From positions 100,372 through 164,371 of the forward strand of contig NZ_BCUF01000005.1 of the NCBI RefSeq assembly GCF_001591145.1: 64,000 nucleotides of DNA. The letters are read 5' to 3'. Both the position numbers and the translations under genes were made by a program. Positions 15,649 to 24,532 of this stretch are shown here, in pieces. The stretch is from Vibrio harveyi NBRC 15634 = ATCC 14126 = KCTC 12724 (lineage in GTDB: Bacteria; Pseudomonadota; Gammaproteobacteria; Enterobacterales; Vibrionaceae). The notes under the pieces are model-generated. The model saw only the letters and a list, made by a program, of their open reading frames with translations, was not told the origin of the DNA and searched no databases. Every line of letters starts with the position of its first letter. The first letter of the stretch is position 1.

Positions 15649-17673
15649 TTAGCTTTGCTGCGTCGCTTCGTTGCAGACCTGTTTTTGCACAGCTGGTGGC
15701 GCTGGTTCGTAGTGGCTGAGTGTCATGTTAAAGCTACCTTCACCGCCAGTAATTGAGCGCAGACGACGAGCATAATCTTGCAGTTCGTTGACTGGAGACT
15801 TGGCTCTTAACATGGTGAAGTTTGCGTCGATAGGCTCTGTTCCTTCAATTAGCCCGCGATTACCGGATAAGTCGCCGGATACATCACCCACGTTTGCGGT
15901 TGGAATATGAAGCTCCATTTGTACAATCGGTTCGAGCACTATCGGGTCTGCATTGTTGATCGCATCTAAGAAGGCTTTCTTACCTGCGATGACAAACGCG
16001 ATTTCTTTCGAGTCAACCGAGTGGTATTTACCATCGTAAACGGTCACTTCGACATCTTTGATTGGGTTGCCAGAAATCGCCCCTTCTTCCAATGCCTGAA
16101 CAATGCCTTTTTCCACTGCAGGGATGAGTGCAGTAGGAATCGCGCCGCCAACCACTTTATTAATGAACTTGAAGCCCGCACCGCGTTCGAGTGGGCGTAC
16201 TTTTAATTGCACCTCACCAAATTGACCCGCGCCGCCGCTTTGTTTCTTATGACGATAGTGGCCTTCTGCTGGTTTGGTTATGGTCTCAAAGTATTCGACG
16301 CTTGGCTGGCTGGTTTCCACTTCCAGTTTGTAGACTGCAGACATTTTCTCAAGCGCTACTTTGAGGTGGAATTCACCCTGACCGCTGATGATGGTTTCAT
16401 TGGTGCGTGCACGATGTTCGATTCGAAGAGAAGGATCTTCGCTGGCGATTTTATTCAGCACATCCCCAAGCTTTTGCTCGTCGCCACGCTTAACGGGCTT
16501 GAGGCACAGTGAGTACATCGAATCTGGGAAGTTGAGGGTTTTGAGTTGTACGCCATCTTCTTCATGAGAGTCATGAACAATGGAATCAAATTCCAACTCA
16601 TCCACTTTGGCGAGCACACAGAAATCGCCGGCAAGCGCCCTTGGGATCTCCGTTCTGTCTTTGCCTTGCAACTGGTAAAGATGACCAACTTTGAACGCTT
16701 TGTTGCTTTCACCAATGTAGAGTTGGCTGCCTGCGTTGATTTCACTTTGGTAAACACGCAAATAGGCGAGTTTACCCATGTAAGGATCGACGCTGATCTT
16801 GTACACATGCGCCACGCTGTGCTCAAGTGCTTCACAGTTTACTTTGACCTTCTTGCCGTTTTTCTCCAACAGCGGTGGGTTGCCTTCATTTGGCATCGGC
16901 ATGATTTCCGCTAGGGTTCTCAGCAGTAGTTCTACCCCCGCGCCTGTTTTGGATGACACAAAGCAGATTGGAATTACGTGTCCGGTTCTCAATGCTTCTT
17001 CAAACGGATCATGCAGCTGTTCTGCTGTCAGTTCTGAGCCTTGTTCGAGATACAGTTCCATCAGCTCTTCATCGACTTCAATCACTTGGTCTATCAAGGT
17101 TTCATGCGCTTCTTCGACTTTGGCGAGCAAGGTGTCGCGTTCGATCTCTGGTTCGAAATAGCAATCCACCACCGATTGAGCATCGGCTGAAGGTAAGTTG
17201 ATTGGTAAGCAATTATCACCAAAGTGTTCGATGATATTTTCCATCACGGCTTCAAGTTGGTTGCCGTGATTGTCGAGCTTGTTGATGATGATCATCTGGC
17301 ACTTTTGCTGCTCTTTAGCAAAGGCGAACAAGCGGTCAGAAGTTTGGTTGATGGGCATTTGTGGGTCGATGATCAACGCAGAAGTTTCGACGGCAGGGAA
17401 CACGCTGAGTGTGCGCCCGAGTAATTCACTTTGTCCGGGAGTGTCGATGATATTGAGGCGGTGTTTGTTCCAACTGAGGGCGACTGGTGTGGCTTCGATA
17501 CTGTGTTGATATTGGATGGATTGTTGGTCGAAATCGGTCACCGTATCGCCTTTTTCCACACACCCTAAATGGCTAGTGGCTTGGCAGGTGTAGAGCAGTT
17601 TTTCTATCAGTGTGGTTTTGCCGGTACCCGTTTGACCGACAAAGGCGACGTTGCGGATCTTATTGATAGGCAT
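15649..17673 (-). CDS. Elongation factor G-like translational GTPase (EF-G2-like)
   Basis: 674 aa. A full EF-G/ribosome-protection-type architecture is visible: P-loop GQTGTGKT (13-20), G3 DTPGQ (77-81), G4 NKLD (131-134). Domain II follows, then domains III-V (GQGEFHLKVAL; KQSGGAGQFGEV; GGAIPTALIPAVEKG; IPTANVGDVSGDLSGNRGLI). The invariant catalytic histidine of DTPGH is Gln81, and VDF after it is SEL, so GTP hydrolysis may differ from housekeeping EF-G. I chose ATG 17673 because AAGGAGG lies 5 nt upstream. No ribosomal genes are nearby, confirming a paralogue. The leader contains a short ORF and hairpins. Confidence 0.9.
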   Translation of the reverse strand: MPINKIRNVAFVGQTGTGKTTLIEKLLYTCQATSHLGCVEKGDTVTDFDQQSIQYQHSIEATPVALSWNKHRLNIIDTPGQSELLGRTLSVFPAVETSALIIDPQMPINQTSDRLFAFAKEQQKCQMIIINKLDNHGNQLEAVMENIIEHFGDNCLPINLPSADAQSVVDCYFEPEIERDTLLAKVEEAHETLIDQVIEVDEELMELYLEQGSELTAEQLHDPFEEALRTGHVIPICFVSSKTGAGVELLLRTLAEIMPMPNEGNPPLLEKNGKKVKVNCEALEHSVAHVYKISVDPYMGKLAYLRVYQSEINAGSQLYIGESNKAFKVGHLYQLQGKDRTEIPRALAGDFCVLAKVDELEFDSIVHDSHEEDGVQLKTLNFPDSMYSLCLKPVKRGDEQKLGDVLNKIASEDPSLRIEHRARTNETIISGQGEFHLKVALEKMSAVYKLEVETSQPSVEYFETITKPAEGHYRHKKQSGGAGQFGEVQLKVRPLERGAGFKFINKVVGGAIPTALIPAVEKGIVQALEEGAISGNPIKDVEVTVYDGKYHSVDSKEIAFVIAGKKAFLDAINNADPIVLEPIVQMELHIPTANVGDVSGDLSGNRGLIEGTEPIDANFTMLRAKSPVNELQDYARRLRSITGGEGSFNMTLSHYEPAPPAVQKQVCNEATQQS

Positions 17674-17699
17674 AGAGCCTCCTTGCAAATGACGTGCGA

Positions 17700-17830
17700 A
17701 ACCGAGTGAGCCGTTATCGGCAAATCAACGGTTCCAAAGCAAACCTGATATCAGGTACGAACTGCATTGGAGTAGGGCGGGTTTACCGCCTGTTCGTCTT
17801 CCATGTCATTTTTCGGATGACTCTATACAT
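17700..17830 (-). promoter_or_regulatory. Structured leader with candidate 15-codon leader ORF upstream of EF-G-like gene
   Basis: On the minus strand ATG 17830 opens a 15-codon ORF (MYRVIRKMTWKTNRR, stop 17783-17785) with AAGGTGG 7 nt upstream. Its stop codon lies in a GGCGG/CCGCC hairpin. This hairpin is enclosed by ACGAAC/GTTCGT and followed by CCTGAT/ATCAGG and GCCGATAACGGC palindromes. The main start is 110 nt downstream of the ORF stop. This resembles attenuator leaders of ribosome-protection genes; function is inference. Confidence 0.4.
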
Positions 17831-17982
17831 ACAACCACCACCTTGCTGAAAAAGCGCATTAGAGGTTACTACCGTGTTAGCATGCCGTAATAACCTCGTA
17901 ATTTATGTGACTTATTTCATGCTGATGGTGTTTGTTTTTTAATCTAGGTCATGAAATCGGTGATGGGGTTATCATCGCTTCT

Positions 17983-18969
17983 TTACAGAACGATTTCTCC
18001 TTCTCGATATACCAAAGCGGGCTCAATATCCTGACCCAGTAAAATCGGACCATCTAAATCAACCACTTTCGATTGGACCGCGATGGGTAGCGCTGCACGC
18101 ATAGACAATGAAGTGCCTAACATGCAACCGGACATCAAGGTAAAACCAAGGTGTTTCGCTTCTTCTGCAAGCAATAAGGCTTCGGTAAGACCACCTGTCT
18201 TGTCGAGTTTGATGTTGACCATTTCGTATTTGCCTACCAATTCATGCAATTGTTGGCGTGTATGGCAACTTTCATCGGCACAAAGTGGAATTGGGTGCGA
18301 AATGTCTTTTATCTTATCATCGTCATTCGAGGGTAAAGGCTGCTCAATCATCGCAATATTCAGTGGCGTTAACGCGGCAAACGTGGCGTCTAAATCCAGC
18401 TCTTGCCATGCTTCGTTTGCATCCAGCACGATCATCGCATCGCCTGCCGCCTCACGAACAGCGCGAACGCGTTCAATCACTTGTTCGCCATCGAGCTTCA
18501 CTTTAAGTAGTTTTGCGCCTTGTTCGATGTAGTTGCGGGTCTGGTTTGCCATTGCCTCTGGCGTGTTAATCGACACGGTCATCGCAGTAACAATCGATGT
18601 TGGCAATTCAAATAGATCTTGGGCATGTTGCTTGCCTGCGAGTTTGGCTTGTAAGTTCCACATCGCGCAGTCGAGCGCATTACGTGCCGCACCGGCAGGG
18701 AGAAGAGTTTGTAGTTTTTCTCTGAGGGAGACTATGTTCGCGTCACCTTTGGCAAACAAACCTTGCAGTTCATGAGCGGCTTGAGAAATGGCTTTGATTA
18801 CCGATTCCACCGACTCGCCGTAACGAGGGTAAGGCGTACATTCACCTTGGGCACTGATGCCATTTTGTTCTACGGTTACGCGCACCACGTGACATTCGGT
18901 TCGGCTGCCACGGGATATACGGAAAGGCGTCGCCATTGCAATGGTGACGGGCTCTACATGAATTTTCAT
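17983..18969 (-). CDS. dgcA: N-acetyl-D-glutamate racemase (dipeptide-epimerase-like)
   Basis: 328 aa, enolase superfamily, L-Ala-D/L-Glu epimerase subgroup. Catalytic features are visible: KVK (in LLKVKLDGE), metal ligands in VLDANEAW, MIEQPLP and CADES, and the second base lysine in MVNIKLDKTGG. Annotation pipelines usually call this a dipeptide epimerase. Next to a DUF1611 protein and a LysR gene it fits DgcA of the described D-glutamate pathway, which converts N-acetyl-D-glutamate to N-acetyl-L-glutamate. ATG 18969 matches the family N-terminus; a frame from 19089 adds 40 unlikely residues. It lies 26 bp after dgcN. Confidence 0.8.
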   Translation of the reverse strand: MKIHVEPVTIAMATPFRISRGSRTECHVVRVTVEQNGISAQGECTPYPRYGESVESVIKAISQAAHELQGLFAKGDANIVSLREKLQTLLPAGAARNALDCAMWNLQAKLAGKQHAQDLFELPTSIVTAMTVSINTPEAMANQTRNYIEQGAKLLKVKLDGEQVIERVRAVREAAGDAMIVLDANEAWQELDLDATFAALTPLNIAMIEQPLPSNDDDKIKDISHPIPLCADESCHTRQQLHELVGKYEMVNIKLDKTGGLTEALLLAEEAKHLGFTLMSGCMLGTSLSMRAALPIAVQSKVVDLDGPILLGQDIEPALVYREGEIVL

Positions 18970-18995
18970 CGCGTCTACAATCCTTAAATCGCAAC

Positions 18996-20000
18996 TTAAC
19001 TCGCAATAATCTGTTGAGCAATTTGCTCTACGCCAAAACGCACAGGATCGGTTACGGACACTTGGTATTTCTCCGTCCATTCTTGGCAAAGCTGTGCGGC
19101 ATCATCTTCACTGATTGCAGAGGTATTCAAGCAGATTCCAACAAGTTGTGTGTCAGGGTTTGTTAAACGTGCTGCTTGTAAATTTGCCTCGATGGTTTGT
19201 TCAATCGTTGGCAATTTCGCATGGGGAAGGTTGCGAATGTGTGGGCGACCGATCTCGTGACACAATACCAAAGCGTCCGCTTGTGCGCCGTGAAGCAAGC
19301 CTAAACTCACGCCCGCAAAAGAAGGATTGAACAACGAGCCTTGTCCTTCAATGATGTCCCATTCATGGTCTGTGAACTCAGGGCTGATGGCTTCCACCGC
19401 ACCAGAGATAAAGTCCGCGACAACAGCATCAATCGAAATACCACTGCCCGCGACTAAGATGCCCGTTTGACCTGTGGCTTTGAACTCAGCGTTACAACCA
19501 GATTGCTGTAAAGCTTTCTCAATCGCGAGGGCAGAGAACATCTTGCCAACCGAGCAGTCGGTGCCAACCGTTAGTAAGCGTTTCCCCGAGCGCGCTTTAC
19601 CATTGCCCACTTTGAGCGAGGCATCGTAATGGCGTACATCGTGTAACTTGGCTAAGCCACGTTGTTGTAAGTCATCTAAAGGAGCGAATTCAGAAAGACG
19701 TTGGTGCATACCTGAGGCGATTTCAAACCCCATTTCCGCCGCTTCTAGTAACGTCGCTTGCCATGATTCAGGAATAACACCACCAGGGTTTGCTGTGCCG
19801 ATGACGAGCGTTTTTGCGCCTTGCTGCTGAGCCTGTTGCAGCGTCATATCGGTTAAACCTAATGAAACGGTTTCTGACGTAAGACGAAGCTGCCCTAAGC
19901 AAATCTCTGGGCGCCATTGATGGATACCGCGTGCAGTTTTTGCGGCTAATGGATCGGTGACGTCACCAAGAAAAAGTAAGTAAGGTTGAGCAATTTGCAT
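18996..20000 (-). CDS. dgcN: D-glutamate N-acetyltransferase (DUF1611)
   Basis: 334 aa, DUF1611 family. An N-terminal Rossmann-like domain (LVIGTANPGGVIPESW) is followed by a P-loop-like domain (LLTVGTDCSVGKMFSALAIEKAL; ATGQTGILVAGSGISIDAVVADF; DIIEGQGSLFNPSFAGVSLGLLHG). DgcN acetylates D-glutamate, the first step of a catabolic route described in marine bacteria. GAGGG lies about 8 nt before ATG 20000. A set of 15-bp tandem repeats lies just upstream. dgcA follows by 26 bp, forming an operon with dgcR upstream on the same strand. Confidence 0.8.
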   Translation of the reverse strand: MQIAQPYLLFLGDVTDPLAAKTARGIHQWRPEICLGQLRLTSETVSLGLTDMTLQQAQQQGAKTLVIGTANPGGVIPESWQATLLEAAEMGFEIASGMHQRLSEFAPLDDLQQRGLAKLHDVRHYDASLKVGNGKARSGKRLLTVGTDCSVGKMFSALAIEKALQQSGCNAEFKATGQTGILVAGSGISIDAVVADFISGAVEAISPEFTDHEWDIIEGQGSLFNPSFAGVSLGLLHGAQADALVLCHEIGRPHIRNLPHAKLPTIEQTIEANLQAARLTNPDTQLVGICLNTSAISEDDAAQLCQEWTEKYQVSVTDPVRFGVEQIAQQIIAS

Positions 20001-20025
20001 GATGGTTCCCTCTGTCATTCTGTAT

Positions 20026-20098
20026 GTTTTTAAACAGTACGTTTTCAAACAAGACGTTTTTAACCAATACGTTCAAGTAATGGCGTTTTCAAACAATG
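20026..20098. repeat. Imperfect 15-bp tandem repeats upstream of dgcN
   Basis: Units GTTTTTAAACAGTAC (20026), GTTTTCAAACAAGAC (20041) and GTTTTTAACCAATAC (20056) are followed by a shortened GTTCAAGTAATG (20071) and GTTTTCAAACAATG (20085). They occupy the promoter-proximal part of the 179-bp gap between dgcR and dgcN. Each has a T-rich/A-rich dyad resembling LysR half-sites, so they may be DgcR binding sites. Confidence 0.6.
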
Positions 20099-20179
20099 TA
20101 GCCAGTTTGAAGAGGGAAGCCGAATGCCTATTTGTTGTGCGTCTATAACTTGAGGTTATAGGGTAAGGTGAGTGCTAAC

Positions 20180-21064
20180 TTACTGATTCACATGTCGCTT
20201 AAGTGAATCAATAAAAAGCTTGGTCGAAATGGATTGCGGTGTATGTTCCGCAAACATGATAGAGATTGAAAATGACAGTGCAGGAGAAAGTGAGCGCACG
20301 CTTACCGATTCATCATTTTGATACTGTTTTGCTGTCCATGGATCGACAATCGCAAAGCCGGCATGGTGTTTGACCAGTTCAGCAGCAGCGGCGTAACTGC
20401 GTACTATGATTGCGTGGTGATAATGTTCGTCGCGTGCCGAGAGTGTTTGATGAAGCAACAAACCGAGTGGGTCTCGACTGTCCAAGCCGATGATTGGCAA
20501 TTCGTGCTGAATCAAATCATCAAACGATACCGAGTCCTCAGTTGAACTGAGCGCTTCTTTTGGCGCAATCAGAACAAGTTGTTGCTTGAGTAACACCTCA
20601 CTCAAAATTGCGGGTGGCGCTTCTTCACCGAAGGCAATCGCCACATCCAATTCGTGCTTAAGTAAGCCTGAACACAGCTCATCACGGTTTGCCGTTAATA
20701 GTTCAAATGAGATGCCTTGTTGCTTCGACAGTGCAGCAACCGTTGGAGCAAGCAGTTGGGAAGCTAAGACAGGAGGTGCTCCGACTCTCAAGTGCTGAGT
20801 GCCTTGTTTCACTTTACTGGTGAGGGAACGAAATTGCCCAAGCTGTTGGTAGACTTTCTCGGCTTCTGGTAATAGGGCTTTGGCTTCTTGGGTCGGTACT
20901 AAGCGGCCTTTGACGCGCTCAAACAGGGCAAAGCTAAGTTGTTGTTCCGTGTGGGCAAGTACCCGAGTGACATTGGGTTGCGATACATGCAATAAGCGCG
21001 CGGCACCAGAAACGGTTCCGGTTTGCATGATGGCGTAAAAGACTTCCAATTGTCTTAAATTCAC
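20180..21064 (-). CDS. dgcR: LysR family regulator of D-glutamate catabolism
   Basis: 294 aa. N-terminal HTH (FYAIMQTGTVSGAARLLHVSQPNVTRVLAH) and a LysR substrate-binding domain (about 90-290). It begins MNLRQLEVFYAIMQTGT, the NocR/OccR-like style. It lies on the same strand directly upstream of dgcN-dgcA, as the positive regulator DgcR does in the described system. Whether it shares their transcript is unclear; the 179-bp gap with tandem repeats suggests a separate dgcN promoter. Confidence 0.78.
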   Translation of the reverse strand: MNLRQLEVFYAIMQTGTVSGAARLLHVSQPNVTRVLAHTEQQLSFALFERVKGRLVPTQEAKALLPEAEKVYQQLGQFRSLTSKVKQGTQHLRVGAPPVLASQLLAPTVAALSKQQGISFELLTANRDELCSGLLKHELDVAIAFGEEAPPAILSEVLLKQQLVLIAPKEALSSTEDSVSFDDLIQHELPIIGLDSRDPLGLLLHQTLSARDEHYHHAIIVRSYAAAAELVKHHAGFAIVDPWTAKQYQNDESVSVRSLSPALSFSISIMFAEHTPQSISTKLFIDSLKRHVNQ

Positions 21065-21156
21065 TGCGCTGTCCTTTTCATTCGCTTGAGCTAGAAGCTA
21101 GCTTATCCAATTCCTACACTTTTTAACAATAGTTGCTCGAACTTGCCCTATAGATA

Positions 21157-21188
21157 AAAAGAAAGCCCCAGCATAACGTCCGGGGCTT
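21157..21188 (-). terminator. Rho-independent terminator
   Basis: AAGCCCC ... GGGGCTT stem. Read on the minus strand it is followed by TCTTTTTAT and terminates the MscS-type gene. Confidence 0.75.
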
Positions 21189-21235
21189 GGTCCTTATTTG
21201 ATAAGCCATCGTTAGATGATGGCAGTCTGCAATCG

Positions 21236-22339
21236 CTAGTAGCCTTGATCTTCTTGCGCTTGTGCTTTCGCCATTTGAATTGGATCGAGTTTGAGCGTTT
21301 GAGTTGGGAATGCGATGTCCGCTTCGTGTTCTTTAATGATCGCCATTACTTGCAGTAACACATCTTGCTTCACTTCATGGTAACGCACCCAGTTCACCGT
21401 TTTAGTGAAGGTATAAATGAAGAAGTTCAGTGAGGAAGCTCCAAACGAATCAAAGTTCACAATCAGCGTTTGACGCGTATCAATATCTTTGTGGTTTTGT
21501 AGCATTTCACGTACCGCATCGATGATGACGGGGACTTTTTCTGCATCATCATAACGTAATCCTATCGTTTCAAAGATGCGTCGGTTTAGCATGCGCGATG
21601 GGTTTTCTACGACGATATTGCTGAACACTGAGTTTGGTACATAGAGCGGTCTTTTATCGAAAGTACGGATACTGGTCATGCGCCATCCAATACGTTCAAC
21701 AGTGCCTTCGATTTTACGATCTGGCGAGCGAATCCAATCGCCAACTTTAAATGGGCGATCGAAGTAAATCATTAAGCCGCCAAAGAAGTTGGACAGTAAG
21801 TCTTTTGCTGCTAAACCGACAATCAAACCACCGACGCCACCAAAGGTTAGCAAACCAGAAAGGCTAAGCCCGAATGCTTGCATGACGGTAAGCACACCAA
21901 TCACGATGAAGAACAGGCGCGCGACTTTGGCGATCGCTTGCACCGTGGTTTCATCACGAGTTTTCTGTTCCAGCACATAGTCCTCAACATTAGTGATAAG
22001 ACGCATCACTATCCAAACTAATATGCTGATCACTAGGATGAGTTTGAGTGTGCTAAGCCAGTTGAACTCGTTGCCTAACTCACTTTGCAGAACAATGCCG
22101 ATTGATACCGTAGCGGGCCAACACCAAATGAGTGTGCTGACGGGGGTTTTTAACGCTTCTAATAAAAGGTCATCCCAATGGAAGGGGGTTTTCTCTACAA
22201 GAATCGCGAGGCGCGAATGCAAGACACGCCAAGCAATCCAAGCAAAGAAGCTGGCTATCGTGATAAATAAAACGCTGCTGCTCCAATCTTGGTGGTTAGC
22301 CATGACGTAAGTTTGAAGTTCTGTAAACCACTGTGGCAT
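21236..22339 (-). CDS. MscS family mechanosensitive channel
   Basis: 367 aa. Three or more extra N-terminal helices precede the MscS pore helix. The pore shows the Gly/Ala pattern [28 protein letters not shown] beta domain follows ([36 protein letters not shown]), then the C-terminal cytoplasmic cage. It belongs to the YbdG/YnaI-like larger MscS group. It probably releases solutes on hypo-osmotic shock, complementing the osmolyte importer proXWV in this window. The Shine-Dalgarno before ATG 22339 is weak. Confidence 0.9.
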   Translation of the reverse strand: MPQWFTELQTYVMANHQDWSSSVLFITIASFFAWIAWRVLHSRLAILVEKTPFHWDDLLLEALKTPVSTLIWCWPATVSIGIVLQSELGNEFNWLSTLKLILVISILVWIVMRLITNVEDYVLEQKTRDETTVQAIAKVARLFFIVIGVLTVMQAFGLSLSGLLTFGGVGGLIVGLAAKDLLSNFFGGLMIYFDRPFKVGDWIRSPDRKIEGTVERIGWRMTSIRTFDKRPLYVPNSVFSNIVVENPSRMLNRRIFETIGLRYDDAEKVPVIIDAVREMLQNHKDIDTRQTLIVNFDSFGASSLNFFIYTFTKTVNWVRYHEVKQDVLLQVMAIIKEHEADIAFPTQTLKLDPIQMAKAQAQEDQGY

Positions 22340-22688
22340 AAGTAAAGTTTCTTTTTATAGAACAATGGGGGAAAGGTAGCAGAATTTACCAATTCGCCCT
22401 AGAAAAATGATGAGGCGGAACGAAAGTGACAAAGTCTCGTTGTGTTGTAACAGGGATGTTTTGCTGTTTACATTGCCATTAATGACTTTTATATTAATTC
22501 AAGATGATGATAGGTATGACGAAATGTAAAGTATGAGTAAATCAACCTATGAGATGTGATAGAACTCGTAGATTGAAAGATAAGCACTACCATACGAACC
22601 ATCAATTGTAGGTTCTTTGACTCATCGCTAACATTTATCACATTTAAATATGAGACTTTAAGGTCACTTTGAAATGCGGAGATGAACC
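22340..22688. promoter_or_regulatory. Divergent spacer with a 20-bp imperfect palindrome
   Basis: This 349-bp gene-free region lies between the MscS gene and the Cro-like regulator. At 22596-22615 it contains GAACCATCAATTGTAGGTTC, a dyad matching its reverse complement at 16 of 20 positions, centred on CAATTG. It lies 74 bp before the HTH gene and is a plausible autoregulatory operator. I saw nothing else clear. Confidence 0.4.
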
Positions 22689-23036
22689 ATGGAATTTACA
22701 GAGCTAGACCGAAATGCGCTCTACGACATTTGGATGTCGCAAAAAGCAAAAATGCACCTTACCCAAATGGAGATGGCAAAACGTCTAGGTTTAAGTCTAC
22801 ATGAGTTCTCTTCGTTGTTACGCGGTAACGCACCGTTAACTTTGGGCTTTGTTAAGCAGTTATGTGAGCAATTGCACGTTCGTCCCGGACAAGTTATCCC
22901 ATCAATGACCGAACGCGATGTATCGGGTTCTGGTTCGGTTTACTTACAAAACAGAGTGACCGTAGACGGCGACATTCGTAACGTTTTTATTGAAGGCAAC
23001 CAAGTGGTGATTGAATACGAACATCACGTCCGCTAA
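22689..23036 (+). CDS. XRE/Cro-type HTH protein
   Basis: 115 aa. An HTH_3 domain occupies about residues 15-70 (KMHLTQMEMAKRLGLSLHEFSSLLRGNAPLTLGFVKQL). The C-terminal 45 residues are strand-rich (VYLQNRVTVDGDIRNVFIEGNQVVIEYEHH) and may dimerise or bind a ligand. GGAGATG precedes ATG 22689, and a terminator follows. No mobile-element genes are adjacent, so it looks like a chromosomal regulator of unknown targets. Confidence 0.8.
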   Translation: MEFTELDRNALYDIWMSQKAKMHLTQMEMAKRLGLSLHEFSSLLRGNAPLTLGFVKQLCEQLHVRPGQVIPSMTERDVSGSGSVYLQNRVTVDGDIRNVFIEGNQVVIEYEHHVR

Positions 23037-23047
23037 TTCAAATTTCT

Positions 23048-23080
23048 AAAAAAGCGAGCTTATTGAGCTCGCTTTTTTAT
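23048..23080. terminator. Bidirectional terminator
   Basis: AAAAAAGCGAGCT-TATTG-AGCTCGCTTTTTTA hairpin between the HTH gene and lldD. Confidence 0.85.
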
Positions 23081-23101
23081 TAGGGGGAGAGTCGGCAAGG
23101 T

Positions 23102-24241
23102 CTATGGAATCTTCACCAAAGAATCACGCGACAGATCGGCGATAGTTTTTGCGCCAGTGAGTGTCATCGCTACGCGCATCTCTTTGTCATACAAATCAAG
23201 CAAGTTTTCAACACCCGCACCGCCTTGTGCCGCTAGAGCGTAAACAAAAGAGCGACCAAGCAACGTACAGTCAGCACCAAGCGCCAACATACGAACGACA
23301 TCCAGACCAGTGCGGATACCGGAGTCGACGAAAATCTTCAGGTCGCCTTTTACTGCATCTGCGATGCTAGGCAGAGCTTTCGCTGTCGAAAGGACACCGT
23401 CAAGTTGACGCCCACCGTGGTTGGATACAACGATACCGTCTGCACCGAAGCGAACTGCGTCTTTTGCATCTTCTTCGTCTAGGATGCCTTTGATGACCAT
23501 TGGTCCGTCCCAAAAGTCACGAATCCACTCTAGATCTTTCCAAGAAATCGAAGGATCAAAGTTTGCACCGAGCCAGCCAATGTAATCTTCCAGCTTCGTT
23601 GGTTCGCCACGGTAAGTAGAAATGTTCCCTAAGTCGTGAGGTTTACCTAATACACCGACATCCAGTGCCCAGCTTGGATGGCGCATGGCTTGGAATACTC
23701 GGCGCATCGCTGCATTTGGACCACTCATACCAGAGTGCATGTCACGGTAACGAGCACCTGGAACTGGCATATCTACGGTGAAAACCAGTGTCGTTACACC
23801 TGCCGCTTTCGCGCGCTCAAGTACGTTCTTCATAAAGCCTCGGTCTTTTAGAACATACAGTTGGAACCACATTGGGCGTTCGATCGCAGGTGCGACTTCT
23901 TCAATAGGACAAACGGATACCGTTGACATGGTGAAAGGAATGCCTTTCTTTTCTGCGGCTTTCGCGGCTTGTACTTCGCCACGTCTTGCGTACATACCAG
24001 TAAGACCAACAGGAGCAAGTGCGATTGGCATAGCAAGTTTCTCACCGAAGATCTCAGTCTCTAGGCTTAGATCGCTCATGTCACGCAGAACACGTTGTCG
24101 CAACGCAACATCACCTAAATCATCGGTGTTGCGTTTCAGCGTGCGCTCGTCGTATGAACCACCATCAATGTAATGGAAAAGAAATGGAGGCAGCTTGGCT
24201 TTCGCAGCAGCGCGGTAATCTGTAGAAGCAGAGATAATCAT
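23102..24241 (-). CDS. lldD: L-lactate dehydrogenase (FMN, quinone-linked)
   Basis: 379 aa. It oxidises L-lactate to pyruvate and passes electrons to quinone at the inner membrane. FMN/alpha-hydroxyacid oxidase signatures are intact: [25 protein letters not shown], and the active-site His with neighbours in [11 protein letters not shown]. The FMN phosphate-binding end is [27 protein letters not shown] precedes ATG 24241. It follows the lactate permease genes on the same strand after about 290 bp, with a hairpin between, so it may have its own promoter. Confidence 0.93.
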   Translation of the reverse strand: MIISASTDYRAAAKAKLPPFLFHYIDGGSYDERTLKRNTDDLGDVALRQRVLRDMSDLSLETEIFGEKLAMPIALAPVGLTGMYARRGEVQAAKAAEKKGIPFTMSTVSVCPIEEVAPAIERPMWFQLYVLKDRGFMKNVLERAKAAGVTTLVFTVDMPVPGARYRDMHSGMSGPNAAMRRVFQAMRHPSWALDVGVLGKPHDLGNISTYRGEPTKLEDYIGWLGANFDPSISWKDLEWIRDFWDGPMVIKGILDEEDAKDAVRFGADGIVVSNHGGRQLDGVLSTAKALPSIADAVKGDLKIFVDSGIRTGLDVVRMLALGADCTLLGRSFVYALAAQGGAGVENLLDLYDKEMRVAMTLTGAKTIADLSRDSLVKIP

Positions 24242-24532
24242 AATAGTGTGTCCTGGCTGTTATTCTAAGATTGCGTCCTGAGTCAATGAGCACCTGCTCT
24301 GTCAGTGTTCCACTGACTGCCATCCTTTCGGCAGTCGACGTCAGAATAGAGTATAGATAAGTGATTGAGCTGTGGTGGATTCCATACACTGAACAATCAA
24401 TTATCTGCACTGAAAAAGACTGGTACACCGGTCGGGGGATTGATGCAGCAAGCCACACCAAAAGTGTCGGGGTAGTAGTGCAGACCGATGTACCAGAGAA
24501 AGAGCAGGGCGGGGGAAGCCCTGCATTTATTA
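24242..24532. other. lldP-lldD spacer
   Basis: The 291-bp gap holds a GCAGGGC/GCCCTGC hairpin at 24504-24524, a weak terminator after the permease, and otherwise no gene. Frames on either strand here lack a ribosome binding site. I found no convincing operator. Confidence 0.4.

Noticed and set aside
20026..20098. CRISPR-like array
   Set aside because: Units are 15 bp, contiguous, without spacers and imperfect, and no cas genes are present; a tandem operator repeat fits better.
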